From Branchiostoma floridae (taxonomy: Eukaryota; Chordata; Leptocardii; Amphioxiformes; Branchiostomatidae): DNA of 64,000 nt. The position numbers and the translations under genes were made by a program. The stretch is from positions 7,573,776 to 7,637,775 of the forward strand of contig NC_049988.1 in assembly GCF_000003815.2 (NCBI RefSeq), in the 5' to 3' direction. Shown piece by piece: positions 34,618 to 61,849 of the stretch; the first letter of the stretch is position 1, and every line of letters begins with the position of its first letter. Under the pieces are notes generated by a model. The model saw only the letters and a list, made by a program, of their open reading frames with translations, was not told the origin of the DNA and did not search any database.

Positions 34618-37600
34618 ATGAGTAACAGACAGATTCTACAAGGTACCTAGACTTAGGTTTGATCGTTTTGTGGTGATATTTTAAAGAATAGTCATGGGAA
34701 ACAAAGGATCATGAGTTTAGTTGGTGTGGTCAAGTTAACGTGGCAAAAGTTGTAATCGATTGATGCCACTTTTCAGGCCTCTTAAGAGGATTTAACTTTT
34801 TTTCCTAAGTTGGGCTTCTAAAAATCAACAAGCATATTGTAAAAGCACATTGTAGTGCTGCTAGAGTATTACAAACGAAGATTTTCTACCACTGTTGTGC
34901 ATTGTAACTATGACGAATATTTGTATACACTACACATACAGTCACACATTCAAGTGTTTAAAATCCTCTCTGCTTTTGCAATGACGTTAATTTTGTTACT
35001 TTTTCCTGTCCCTAGTGTTTGAGCAGTACCAGAAGTCGCGCACAGCCTTTGTACAGACTGTCGCAGAACTTGCATCGCGACCACAGAACATAGAAACACT
35101 GCAGAATGCAGGTAAGCTAAATCCCCAACAGATTTACAATTTTTATGCTAATGAATGAACTGATCATACTATAAACAGAAATTGTTGTGTTAATGTCTTA
35201 AAGATTGCCGACTGATCATTCTAACAAATGCATAGTATTTGTATGATTGTATTTGTATTTAAAATGAGGATAGAAACCTTAGAATGTAAGTATAATCACG
35301 CCCCTAGAAGTAGAGGCCATTTGACTGATTGGGTCAGGTCCCTAATAAAACTCTGAACAGACATGCACAGCTATTAAACCTTAACATCCTTCCAAAGTTC
35401 CCTTTGTACATTATGCACTGTACTTGGCTTGAACTAAGATTAGTAAGAATGAAAGTAGTTACACAACAAATACCAGTTGTCAATGGGAACTTTTCACAGA
35501 TGTATTTGTTACTATGATCAATTGTAACAATGTTACAATTGTCCCTGTACTAAATGTGTTTCTCCAAAACCCCCTCCCCACCCCAGGTGTTATGTCCCTG
35601 CTGCGGCCCCTCCTGTTGGACATCGTCCCAACCATCCAGCAGACGTCAGCGCTGGCCCTGGGTCGCCTGGCCAACTATAACGACGACCTTGCGGAGGCCG
35701 TGGTGAAGGGAGACATCTTGCCCCAGCTGGTATACTCTCTGGCTGAACAGAACGTAAGATATATAAAACATTACTGAAACAAGCAGTGTTTATTTCTATG
35801 AGAGTCCTCTTCAGTAGTTGATGATGGATAATTTTTTTGTACACAACCAAAGAGTAAGTCAAGAGTTAAAGAGTTAATACCTAGCCAACATTCTTGTGAC
35901 CAAAGACCTTACTCAGGACAATATTGACTGATTTTATTTTGCTCGGCATTACAGAAACATCAGCTCGGTATCTGAACTCTTTGCTTGTTAACAAAAACCT
36001 TTAAAAGTTTGTAAAGTGATTTAGCAACCTGATTTAAACTATTCATGGATATGCCTTGTGATATATTGTTCCACTGTAGTAAAAGCTGAGAGGACAATTG
36101 CATGTTTAGACGCTGGAAATAATGGCTATGACCTAATCTTTTGTTAGTGGTAGAAAGGCCTGTACTGGTTGCTACATTCACAAATCACGATTGTTCCCTA
36201 TACAGAGGTTCTACAAGAAGGCAGCGGCGTTTGTCCTGCGTGCCGTAGCAAAGCACTCCCCTCAGCTGGCCCAGTCTGTAGTGGACTGCGGTGCCCTGGA
36301 CGCACTGGTCATCTGTCTGGAGGAGTTTGACCCCGGTGTGAAGGAGGCCGCAGCCTGGGCTCTCGGCTATGTGGCCAGGCACAATGCTGGTAAGCTGTTG
36401 TGTACCACTTGTTTCATAGGCAGTCATTTTTGATGTAGGGGGTAAACAATTTGAGTGCTGAAGACTTGAAAACTGTTAAAGGGATCCGGTCTCCAGAGTC
36501 ATGCTTCCTTTATTTTTAAAAACTCCAGAATTGTTGCTTCAGTGTACTGTAAATCTTGAAATGTTTGCAGTGGTTTAGTCCTCTTGACCTAAAAGTTATC
36601 ATGGCACCACGAGTTTCCAATTTCCAATGTATTTCACTACTGAATAGTTTCAACCGCAAACTTAAAACAATGCATGGAAACCTACTTTCCCTTCTACTGT
36701 TTATTGAAATCCCCTTAAAAAATGAATTTACAGTAACTGACCATGTTACCTTTCCCTCCCACAGAGCTTGCCCAGGCAGTAGTGGATGCAGGTGCTGTGC
36801 CCCTGTTGGTGCTGTGTATCCAGGAACCAGAGCTGGCACTGAAGCGGATCTCAGCCTCCGCTCTGAGTGACATCTGCAAACACTCCCCTGAACTGGCGCA
36901 GACCGTGGTGGACGCAGGAGCCATCGCTCACCTCGCACAGATGATCCTCAACCCTGATGCCAAACTCAAGGTTTGTTGCTCTTATTCTAATGTAGTAGTG
37001 CCCTTGAAACATATGTTAAGCTATACCACACAAGGTGATTGCAAGGCCTCTAAATCATCTTTGTAATGTTTTCAGTTGTCTGCGCATCTGACCCTTAAAC
37101 TTTCCAAATATTTTGTTGATAAATAACAGTTTGCTTTTCCAGTTCAAAGTTGTAAAGATTTTAGCAGCATCGAAATGAAATTCTAGCTTTTTAAATGCTA
37201 CAACAAAAGAATAAAAAAAAAAATTCAATCAATGAGATTTTCTTCAAGACGTTTTGAGTGACATCCATCACTCTTTGTCAGCATCACTAGGCAGAACATT
37301 TCATAAACTTATAGATGAACTTTTTTTTCAGGATAGTATCATGTTTTCTATTAGTTTGTTTAACACAAACTCTGCTGTCCGGGGCTGTATTATATTGACC
37401 TCTCCCGGCAGCTGTTGGGTGGGCTGCTATATTAAAGCGATATTCAATCAGGCTAGTTTTCCATCTGCACTCATGAACAATTGAAAAACATGCAAAATGT
37501 CAATGTTCTGAGATCTGATGCCTTTATGTCCCAATCTCTTCTGCAGCGCCAAGTGTTCTCAGCCCTGAGCCAGATTGCCAAACACTCGGTTGACCTGGCG

Positions 37601-40188
37601 GAGATGGTCGTGGAGGCAGAGATCTTCCCCGCTGTGCTCACCTGTCTGAAGGACCCTGATGAGTACGTCAGGAAGAACGTCGCTACGCTGATCAGGGAGA
37701 TAGTCAAGCACACTCCCGAGGTGAGTCATGTTTGTCACCATTTTGTAGTCTGGTTATGTACTTTAAGCCGACCGCAGTTAATGCATACATCTATGAGTCT
37801 ACAATTTACAAAAATTTCAACAATCTACGAGTCTATAAAGTTTTCCTGTCCAGGAATTTTTTTTGTCAGTAATCTTCTATCATAGAAATTTGAAAAAAAA
37901 TCTGTATTGAAAGCCAACTTTAGTTGAAAGGAAACTTTGCAGTTTTTATCACAAGGAATTGCATACCAAATTTTCTGAGGTGTGCTATTCACAGAGAATA
38001 CTGTTATCCATCAGAAGAGACAAACTGACATTGCAATTTGTAGTTTGTGAATAGATATACTAAAGTTTTGTTATGCCTTCTGTCCGTAGCTTGCTCAGCT
38101 AGTGGTGAATGCCGGAGGAGTGGCTGCTGTGGTTGATTACGTCGGTGACTGTAAGGGAAACGTGCGCCTGCCGGGAGTGATGATGCTGGGATACGTGGCT
38201 GCACACAGCGAGAACCTCGCCATGGCTGTCATTGTGTCAAAGGTGAGACTGAGAGACTCAAACTCTTCGATAAAAATTAAGAAGTTCTTTGTTTTTCAAT
38301 TATGGGTTAAGCAATTGTAATTTTGCATGTAAAGTTCATTTTAAAGTACAAATGAGTTAGTACAGTATGTGTGTCTAGTGTCAATCGGTCACAGTGAACT
38401 GTGAAATTGAATGTGGGGTCACTTACACACACACACACATACTATCTGGTTTGTTTAGCTGTTGTTGCTACTGGAAAGGGTTTCAGTCCTTAGGATTAGA
38501 AGAGTTAAAGGCATCGGTATCAAACTTGTATGAACAAGTAGTGTCTAGCTACAAACAACAGAAAAAATGGTATCTTGTAAACTAAAACTAGGTGAAAAAT
38601 TACAATTGGCTTGTTGTTAATAGGGAGTAGTCCAGTTGGCTGTGACATTTGCTGAAGAGCCAGAGGACCACATCCAGGCAGCCGCAGCCTGGGCTCTGGG
38701 ACAGATTGGTCGTCACACACCTGAACACGCCAAGGCTGTAGCAGCGTCCAACATCCTCCCTAAACTACTCGCCTCCTACTTACGTGCAGACGCTTCTGAA
38801 GATCTGCAGACCAAGGTAGGAGCTTGTCTCATTTTTGAATGCAGAGTTTGTTATAAATATGATGTCATATTTAGATACAGAAAAACATTGGAGCAGAAGT
38901 GACTTGAAACAACAAAAAGATGTACAAATGTCAGAGTCAGACATAAAGGTGTGACGAATTTCAAGAAGATGCACATTTAAGAGATATTCCTTATTGTAGT
39001 AGAGATTAATCCTAATTCTGACGTTTTGCATTTTCCAGGCAAAGAAGGCACTGAAGAACATCCTACAGAAGTGTGTACACCTCCCAGCCCTGGAACCCCT
39101 GCTGCATGACGCTCCTCCAAACATCCTCAAACATGTGGTCGGACAGTTCAGCAAGGTAACCTTACAGAATCAATTATCTCTGCTTGATAAAATGTACCAA
39201 ATTTCTTCACATTTATATTCTGAGACTTGCAAGAAAGAGAGCGCTTTTTCGTCCTGTGTGTTTCTTGATTCAGATCTGTACCGTAATACATTTGGACAGT
39301 GTTGGTCTCAAAGTTTACCATTATCATCACAAATACAGCCATATCATGCAAGATATGAAAGAATTCCTAACAAAATCAATAAATCACAGTGTAAAATGGA
39401 TAGATATTCCTGAAAAATCCATGTAAATTTGATGCATAAAGCTGCATTTAACTGTTAGGGTTTAGTCGTTGCCTATGTGATAACTAAAGGCATCTCTCTC
39501 TCCCCACAGGTGTTGCCCCATGACTCTAAGGCCAGGCGGTTGTTTGTGACCAGCGGAGGCCTGAAGAAGATCCAGGAAATCAAGGCAGAGCCAGGGTCGG
39601 CCCTACACGAGTACATCAACACTATCAACAACTGCTACCCTGAGGAGATTGTCAGGTCAGTGGGCATCAGACTATAAAATACACTAATTATACAACAGAG
39701 CCTCTGGATATTAGCCTGGTATCCAGCTGTATTATAGCTCCTGAGTCTCTTCTGTCCTCTAAGCGACTCGGGAGCTATAATACGGCTGGATGCCGGGCTA
39801 CTGGATATAACTTTATTGGTACATGCATAATTTTTCAAAGTTGTTTTTGGGAAGTCTACAAAGTTTGGCCTTTTTTTTCCTTTTGTCCATGTATTTTTTT
39901 TAAGTTTTTTTTTCTTCTTACATCTATGCCTTAACAGTCAATTGGTTGTAGAATCTCAAAGCCTAATTTCTCAATTTTCACTCTATATCCAAAACTTTTA
40001 GTTACAACAGGTTATAATTTTGAGGGTTTCCCATAACCTTTCTTTGATTATGAAAAGCTTTAGAATCTAGTTTTCATTTTTATACTTGAGTCGTCTGATG
40101 TTTTTCCTTGTTATGTTACAGGTACTACTCCCCTGGGTACTCAGACCAGCTACTACAGAGAGTGGAAGAGTTCCAACCCGTCCAGTGA
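34618..40188 (+). CDS. SPAG6: SPAG6 / PF16 orthologue, axoneme central apparatus protein
   Basis: Eleven coding exons: 34618-34642, 35016-35111, 35587-35753, 36206-36389, 36765-36970, 37547-37720, 38090-38242, 38624-38815, 39039-39155, 39510-39655, 40122-40188. All introns are GT-AG and phases are consistent. The joined frame is 1527 nt (508 residues plus stop); vertebrate SPAG6 is about 509. It begins MSNRQILQVFEQYQKSR and consists almost entirely of armadillo repeats (e.g. SALALGRLANYNDDLAEAVV, KEAAAWALGYVARHNAELAQ), ending RYYSPGYSDQLLQRVEEF. The Chlamydomonas orthologue PF16 sits on the C1 central-pair microtubule and is needed for flagellar motility. The gene is convergent with MBLAC2, and a small hAT MITE lies in intron 10. 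Identification is near certain; the first and last exons are short but match the family. Confidence 0.97.
39712..39800. mobile_element. 89-bp hAT-type hairpin MITE in SPAG6 intron 10
   Basis: Arms TAGCCTGGTATCCAGC… and the near-perfect inverse ending …GCTGGATGCCGGGCTA. Flanked by perfect 8-bp duplications CTGGATAT (39704-39711, 39801-39808). Confidence 0.88.
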
Positions 40189-41267
40189 AGACAGCAAATC
40201 ATTCGCAGTTGAAAAACTTTCTTCATGCAGTTTCTGGTGCAGAATGTCACCAATATTTCGATTTACACATGTTTTTGGTGAAATAGAAATTGTGCTGTCT
40301 TTAAATATATCTCTACATGTACATATAACTCAATGTACATTACTTGCACATCAACACAGAGGTAGGAAAAAATTACTTAATACTATGGCTTAACACAGGT
40401 GAACATGCCGTTCAAATAAGGCACATTTTTAGTTAAACTGAGATTGGTATGCAATGTTATTCCCCATTTAGCTGAAACCTTTACAAAATTATGACCTTTT
40501 GTGCCTTAATGCAGCATTCCCTATTACATTGTTGTGTGCTCTCGTATAGTGGTACATCTCTAAAATCAGGACAACTGCGTCAAAAACAACAATTAGGCAT
40601 ATTTTAGCACCAACTTCTTCTTAGCAACATCTTTTTCGCAACAAAGCTGAGGTTAGCACTAGCAAAATGACAAAATTGTGTTACAAGCTATGTTTCAAGC
40701 TATATATAGCACATTTTCAACATAGATTAAAACATTTGATAGATTTATCAAGTGGTCACAATATGTTGTTACAATGACAATTACACTATAATGTTACATT
40801 GAATTCTTTGACAGATCAGTTTATGTTACCACTATTAAGTTTGTATGATACCTAAGTCTATTATGTGTGTATATATTTGAGTATTTCACTAGCAATTCTA
40901 GTTTTCAGTATACCATTGTTTTGTATCATAAGAACAGCCAGTGGGCAAATTCACAAAACCACAGCATCTAGATCAGCAACCACTTTCAGTTGTTGTAAAT
41001 AATACTTGGAATAAGACAACATGATCATAGAATTCTAAAACATTTGAAGTACATGCAACTCATCTGCTGTGTACATGTACTTCATTTCACTTCACAAGTG
41101 AAAGATAGAACTCCAAATATTTTATTAAAGTTGGTTATTTTGAAAGAGCAATACATGTATCTTTTTTTTGTGTGCAACAAAAAATATTTAAGTTATTTGC
41201 AACAAAAAGTAAGTTTGGTGACAAGACATTATTTTGGAAAATGCATTTTCTCTCAAAGATGAAAGTT

Positions 41268-41273
41268 AATAAA
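41268..41273 (+). promoter_or_regulatory. Candidate SPAG6 polyadenylation signal
   Basis: AATAAA about 1.08 kb past the SPAG6 stop codon. The 3' UTR up to here is AT-rich and gene-free. Confidence 0.35.
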
Positions 41274-41929
41274 ACCTTATGATCACTTTACCTTATGATC
41301 ACTTTACTATATATTACATGAATCATTCCCATGCTAAAAATTACAAGAACCACCAACCCCTTATACACTCAGTCACTCCGGCGAGCTTGCTTGGAACCTC
41401 CACATAACTAGTTTCCTCAACCCCTATGCACTGTACTACATTGTAGTTTCTTTAAGATCCTGTATTTCTGATGCCAGAAATACCACAGCACTATTAGTAT
41501 TACAAGATTTTCCCATGAAAAAACTTGAAGGTAAAGAACCATGAAGCCCTGCCTGCATTGCACAACTTGATTGTGATGCTTGGCCTATAGGCTACACACA
41601 GCAGTGACAACAACAGCCATAGAAACAGCACTTGGCTGGAATATTGTTGGTGTTCCTTCCTCTCAACACAACTCCGGACAGGACACCAATCACTCCTGCT
41701 GTGGCTCTGAAAAATCAATTTTTATCATTAGGCCACAGCAAAGAAATTTTATGGATGACATCCTCTGCAGACTGCAATAACAGTGAGATAGGGCAAAAAA
41801 ACAACATGACAACGCATATTTTGGTATTTTCTCATCATGTCGACAATCCCCAGAAGAAAAAAAAAACATTATAATTTTTTTTCTGAAAGCAGGCAATAAT
41901 CAATTAGTGCACTGAGGTTATCCAAAAAA

Positions 41930-41935
41930 TTTATT
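41930..41935 (-). promoter_or_regulatory. Candidate MBLAC2 polyadenylation signal
   Basis: AATAAA on the minus strand, about 390 bp past the MBLAC2 stop. If both signals are used, the two convergent transcripts end about 660 bp apart. 41274-41929 has no gene. Confidence 0.35.
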
Positions 41936-42251
41936 TGCTGTGACCTTATATAATTTTAAGGAAAAGAAAAAAACAGTATTAAAGATGGTGTTAACGTTAT
42001 ACAGTTCTGAAACATTGTAAAGAAATGGTTGCTATCACAATAACTGTTGTTACCAGTAAGTAAATTCCCTGCAGATTGAATGAATCGTGCAAGCCACAGT
42101 TGACAATGAAATACCCTAATAGTAATACGGTGTAACACAAAATATTTCCTTGATGCTTCCCCCCTAATCTTCTAAATAACTGCTATCGTTGAAAAGCAGA
42201 GGATAATGACTACCCAAAGACACACTTCAGAACCTTTAGTTGTGTTTCATT

Positions 42252-42265
42252 GTTGTCATGACAAC
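42252..42265. promoter_or_regulatory. Perfect palindromic X-box-like motif
   Basis: GTTGTCATGACAAC is a perfect palindrome fitting the RFX consensus GTHNYYATRRNAAC. A second, weaker one (GTTGCTATGCAATC) follows at 42270-42283. They lie just past the MBLAC2 stop, in its 3' UTR. Confidence 0.45.
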
Positions 42266-42322
42266 CATTGTTGCTATGCAATCACCTGGAACTCTAATTA
42301 CCTGTTGTCCACCAGTTGTGTC

Positions 42323-56614
<14,292 letters not shown>

Positions 56615-57133
56615 GGTTACCAGGTCCCTCCTCATCAGTTCTCTGGAACACTGGGAAGGGATGGACTCTGCACTTAGGAGAAGGCTGTCATCTTCTCCTT
56701 CAATAATTCAAGCTGATAAAATCAGCAAACTTACATGTTAATACAACATTGATGATATTGTTTGTGACGTTTGGTGTTTTATTTGTTCTCAATTAATGGC
56801 TGTTATGCAATACAAAATATTGCAAACAAATAAAGCATAAGTTATTAGACTAATTCTTAATTCTATCAACTTACTCATACGTGACAATGAACCTCTTCAA
56901 CAAAATAAAACATAACGTTTATAACCTGTTATGATAAAGAGGACCTGTCTTGCAGAAAACCATGTTATGTTCTTATGGCTACTGATAATTATGTCCTTGT
57001 TTAGAGCAAGGGGCTCGAGATTAGTATTAAAACCTTCTTTTGAGCGAAAAAAAAATCACAAAGGGAGTTTTTCATCATCGTCGTCAGTTTTTACCTCTGA
57101 GACAAATTTCTTGACAATTCTTGAAGCACTTAC

Positions 57134-57240
57134 CTGAAAGTATAAAACTGCATTGTCTTGTTATCAACACAGGGACGTGAATAGCTCGCACGTGCCACAG
57201 ATAACCTGGCAAAACAAAGATTAAGCTGTTTACTTTTTGC
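57134..57240 (-). other. Probable non-coding first exon of MBLAC2
   Basis: A strong donor (TTTCAG|GTAAGTGC) ends at 57134 on the minus strand. It matches the acceptor at 56651 in front of the coding exon. The 5' boundary is a guess. Confidence 0.4.
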
Positions 57241-57261
57241 GACGGAGTGTCGTCTGCTAAC

Positions 57262-57269
57262 CCGGAAGT
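57262..57269. promoter_or_regulatory. ETS/GABP-type motif between MBLAC2 and RNASET2
   Basis: CCGGAAGT in the interval between two head-to-head genes, typical of TATA-less bidirectional promoters. Confidence 0.4.
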
Positions 57270-57645
57270 AAGGTTATGTTTTCCAACACGTTTTGCGGCA
57301 ACTAATATCAGAAATTCCACCAAAGATTGTACCATATTACACTGTCTTATTCAACACCACACTACTTTCGTAGCGTATTATACACGTCTAAAATTGTGTA
57401 AAGCAACAATGGTTGCTACACGTGATACCATATGCTTTTGTTGTGAAATAAAGACATTATTACGACACTTACGAAAAGGTCATGTTCGGTCACAATCATA
57501 AGGTTCAAAGTTCAGGGATCATGTGATGCTCTTCTACAAAACAGAGAGGAGGAAACAAAACTCACCTCCTGAAACTTTTGGGTTTTTGCGGCACTCTTCC
57601 TGCTTTTAGTCTTTATTTTTCAGGCTTTCCTTGTTCAGAGACGAC

Positions 57646-60600
57646 ATGAAGAACTATCTAGCACCGCTGTTTGTGTTTTGCGTTGCTTTGCTTGTTTACG
57701 CCAAGCAGAAACAAGGCGACAACTTCACGTCGAATAATGGAACGGTAGGGTCCAAAGATGACCACTTTGATTTCATGGTGTTCACCCAACAGTGGCCGGA
57801 GGCCTTCAGAATGCAGACTGGACCAGAGGTTTCTATACCGAAGAATGTGACAGGATGGACAATCCACGGTGTCTGGCCTTCCCAGGTAGGAATAACAAAG
57901 GGAATGAATGGAATTTAATATGAACCAGGAAGTTAGACTAGAATGAATGGATGGATGGATAAAGATATAAATGTCAACTTTGTGAATAAGGAAGTTACAT
58001 TTAACGTTACTTCTTAGGTAGAACTTCACGAAAATGGTTTTAGACTCGTTGTGTTTGATTTGTAATGGTATCCATTGTTTCAATGATAATTTGTAACATT
58101 ATCTAGAACAATTGATTATCTTTTGTATCTTCATTATTTATTGGCAAATCACAATATAACTCTAGCGCTGACTGCATAAAGATGCCCATGGTTGTTTTAC
58201 TGTAAGTTGATTAGTTTGTGGAAATCTAGTTAAGTGTTAGGCAAGAAAATGAGGTGCTCGTTCCATTTTATGTTTCTGGTTGAACCAGTCTATCTACTGT
58301 TTCATCTATAGTATTCAATACTGTAAAAGTCTCCCACGGGACATTACACCCAGGAAGTGATGTGACAGGGTTTGTTCTTGTTCTTGTACTGGATAACACC
58401 CCTAATTTGTGTTGGGGCAAACCATCCAGGGTGTAGTGCTGCTGTTTATTGGGCGTTCCTCAGGTGTTGCAACACCTCTTTCTTAAACTTAACGGGATTA
58501 GCTTGAAGGGTGGTTGAATATGGTAGAGTATTCCAATCGATAGTGGTTCTTGGGAAATATGAATGTTTGAGACAGTCTTTATTAGTCTTAATGGGTTTGT
58601 ATGACTTTGGGTGATTATGTCTAGATTGTCTTGGGTTCGGCTGCAAGTAGTAATCCACCGGTAGGGCTAGGAGATTTTGTCTAGATTTCTGGAGGATGGT
58701 AAGTCTGTTGGCTGTTCTTCTATTTTTGAGTGTATCCCAACCCAGGTCCGAGACTAGTTTATTGGCGCTTGACTGAGAATTTGGACAGTTCGGGACATTT
58801 GAAGCAAATCTAGCCGCTCTTTTTTTTGTGGTGTTGCTGGTGTGGATTTCAAACAAAATGGTGAAGCGAAAATGGAACTACACTCAGACCAATGCAAGTT
58901 ATGCAAGACATACAGACTGCTCATAAAATTAAAACCATGTTGACCACAGATATGTCACGGTGACCACAGATATGTACTACCATACACTAGCAAGGAAAGA
59001 TGTATCTTACTTGTAATACATGTACATAAGTGTTGTTTTCCACCAACACTTATGTATTACAAGATACGTTTTTCCTTGTGGTGTTGCATCAGCTAACCAT
59101 ACACCAAATAAAAATGTACATGTCTGTATCTGTATCTATATAGCCGGTATAACCGCCTTTCGGCGTAACACACCAGCTTCGCAGGCACGCGGCGCGGCAG
59201 CAGCTGGTTATATTACACTGAACGACTCATCACACCTAACTTTTGCACATCTATATGCAAGTGTTCTCTGAAACTATCCAGAGAATTCTGTCTTTGTACA
59301 CTTCTCACCATATAGTAATTAACTCTGTTTTACAGACAAAAAAAGAGGCACCCAACTTCTGTAACAACACGTGGCACTTCAATGAAAGTGTGATCCACGA
59401 CCTGATGCCGCAGCTAAGTCTGTACTGGCCCAACCTGCTGAAGACCAACAACCTGTGGGACCACGAGTGGACCAAACACGGGACGTGTGCGGCCCCACTA
59501 CCTGCTCTACATGGGGAACACAACTACTTTGCCACGGGACTCAGGCTCAACGCCAAGTACAACATCACGGAGATGCTAGCCACTAATAACATCACCCCAT
59601 CTGCCGACAAGGCGTATGCTTACAAGTAAGATGAAGTATATGTGAGGAATAAGTGGTACAAATGTTAGTTTGAGTGAAAGAAAATTGTAATGAGGACAAC
59701 TAAGCCTGTTACCAACTCTGCCCAGTTGTCTCAGCCCAACACCCTGATCAACTTGGCTAGTGTTAGGGTTAGGTATTGGGCTGAGTTGATTTCAGGTTGG
59801 TTTTATTAGCCATGGGCCAAGTTGGTAAAGGGCCAGCGCATCAGTTATCGAAAGAATCCAACCCATTTAGAATGTTCAACATTTATAATACAGCTCTATT
59901 AGTATATTCAGTTTGTGAAATGTGAAACGTTTTAGCATAGAACATTAAAACCTTAATGCTTTTAGTTATCACTCTGAACACTGTGTAAAATATTCTAATG
60001 TGTGTTTGTCCACAAACTACTTGTATTTTAGACTCTGAATCTTCATATTTGATTCATATACATGCACAGGATGATTCGATGTGTCTATGGATGATGAATG
60101 AGAAACTAGCAAAGCAAACATTCTGTCTGGAATGGCGCACAACTGTGATGGTGAATAAAACTTATCAAAAGTTTCATAACCACTCTTGTTATCCGCAGAG
60201 ATGTTGAGGGAGCCATCAGGAAGAATGTGAACAACATGTCGTTCGTCATGCAGTGTTACTATGACAAGAAGGCAAAGAAACAATACATCTCACAGGTCAG
60301 GAGTTATTACTTGTCTGTGTGTATGTAAGTGGTAATGATTGACAGATCTTTAACAGTTCTGTGAATAGTGTTCAAGTTGGGTTACAAGGTAGAAAGAATG
60401 ATCCAGTCCATACAGAGGAAAATGTGGTTAAGTTGGGTTAGGGAGTGGAAAAAGCTGTCCAACCTTTTCTGCATGTTATCGCACACCCTGGCAGATAGTG
60501 ATAGACTTGCATGCAGTCTGGTGCCAACATATGTCCCCTCGGTAAATGCTACTGCATGAAGTGGCTATATGGTAGTCTGCATACTAATGTCCATGTTTGA

Positions 60601-61267
60601 GCCAAAATTCTTTAGATTTGCAATGCTTACCATTATCATTTCTTTNNNNNNNNNNNNNNNNNNNNNNNNNNNNNNNNNNNNNNNNNNNNNNNNNNNNNNN
60701 NNNNNNNNNNNNNNNNNNNNNNNNNNNNNNNNNNNNNNNNNNNNNNNNNNNNNNNNNNNNNNNNNNNNNNNNNNNNNNNNNNNNNNNNNNNNNNNNNNNN
60801 NNNNNNNCTAGCTCGGCTGAGTTGTCAGGGAGCTCTTAATTACGAGGAGGCATGACCCTGATGCTTATGAAGAAAGGGCAGAGTTTCTTCGTCGGCATCA
60901 GGGTCATACCTCCTTGTAATTTAGAGCTCGCTGACAACTCAGCCGAGCTAAATTCTTGATTTGTAAACGGGGCTTAAAGACAGCCAATAACTTGCCAAGA
61001 ACATTGGCAGCCGGAAAATAATGTTGGTGTATAGAAAGAACATTACCCTTGAGAGGCCATGATTATACAAGTATTGAAATGTGCCATTACGGTAATAAGA
61101 GTCTGTAAATATAATACTAACAGCCAAACCTGTCCCTTTTCCAGGTTATGCTATGCTTGGACAAACAGTTTGGCCTCCTAGAGTGTGACAAGTACCTGAG
61201 CGAGGGTGACCTGTGTTGGACCACCGAGACTATCCAGTATCCACCCTTCCAGTATGGCTATAACTAG
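57646..61267 (+). CDS. RNASET2: RNase T2 (secreted/lysosomal acid ribonuclease)
   Basis: Four exons: 57646-57885, 59336-59625, 60199-60295, 61145-61267, all GT-AG with matching phases; 750 nt, 249 residues (human RNASET2 about 256). The first 20 residues (MKNYLAPLFVFCVALLVYA) are a signal peptide. Active-site block 1 is WTIHGVWPS (H74) and block 2 is HEWTKHGTC (H123, E124, K127, H128). Cysteines (NFCNNTW, GTCA, MQCYY, LLCL-like, LECDKY, LCW) and N-glycosylation sites (NVT, NNT, NES, NIT) fit a secretory enzyme. RNase T2 cleaves single-stranded RNA via 2',3'-cyclic phosphates in endolysosomes. I chose the ATG at 57646 for the signal peptide. The 162-N gap lies in intron 3; the protein is continuous across it. 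Confidence 0.95.
58371..58856 (-). pseudogene. 3' fragment of a second LINE (RT C-terminus) in RNASET2 intron 1
   Basis: The minus strand encodes KKRAARFASNVP … LVSDLGWDTLKNRRTANRLT … SRHNHPKSY … YFPRTTIDWNTLPYSTTLQA, the C-terminal domain of CR1/L2-type LINE proteins, then a stop at 58446 and a short 3' UTR ending in ACAAGAACAAGAAC repeats. 5'-truncated near 58860. The family differs from the 4-7 kb LINE. Confidence 0.85.
58983..59087. repeat. Palindrome of about 105 bp
   Basis: TAGCAAGGAAAGATGTATCT … ACATAAGTGTTG and CAACACTTATGT … AGATACGTTTTTCCTTG are inverted copies around 59037. Probably a hairpin MITE. Confidence 0.65.
59125..59225 (+). repeat. Dispersed repeat fragment
   Basis: TCTGTATCTATATAGCCGGT … CCGCCTTTCGGCG … CCAGCTTCGCAGGC … CAGCTGG. 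Looks like a known amphioxus-type dispersed repeat; my identification is from memory only. Confidence 0.35.
60646..60807. other. Assembly gap, 162 N
   Basis: Unlike the two 100-N gaps this has an estimated size. It lies in RNASET2 intron 3. Confidence 0.99.
60809..60950. mobile_element. Long hairpin element abutting the gap
   Basis: 142 bp, TAGCTCGGCTGAGTTGTCAG … and the inverse ending CTGACAACTCAGCCGAGCTA, with arms of about 57 bp and a short loop. A TAGC…GCTA end style like the other hairpins here. Confidence 0.8.
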
Positions 61268-61849
61268 GGCCACGCAATCTTCATTTCATCTTTAGGAGAC
61301 TGCTAGCATCATTTTTAAAATCATTTTTAACCTTGTTGTGACTACAAGTGATGTGGCCTTGGAATCAATTTTGTTGCCATACATGATCACTAGCAGGGAG
61401 TAGAGGGTAAAATATGGATCAGCATTATCAAGAGTTTTCGTAGTCACCATGTTTCCATTCACATCTTGCCAAATAAGTACATGTTCAATCATAGTATGTT
61501 CAAATACAATTTCTAGTGCATTTATAAAAAACTCAGTGAATTACAGTCAAACTAGTGCTAGTGACCACTATGTAAAAGAATCACCTAGCCATAATCTCTT
61601 GGTGGTCCCTTTGGCTCTTTTTCCTCTGACCAAAGCATTTTAAAAGGCCTTTGCCTATAGTGACCACTTGTTGCTGTGACCATTTTCTTTATGTCCCTTG
61701 AGTGGTCACTACCATATACAGGTTTGACTATGTACTTAGTATGTTTATATGCAATCATGCCATGAATTCCATAACAGTGTTGTGTAATACAGTGAAGGTG
61801 TAATCTTCCAGGGACACAAGGTTGCCTTGCAGTAGAAACAAGCATTCTT
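61268..61849. other. RNASET2 3' flank, no other gene
   Basis: Probably 3' UTR at first; no AATAAA signal was settled on. Confidence 0.4.
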
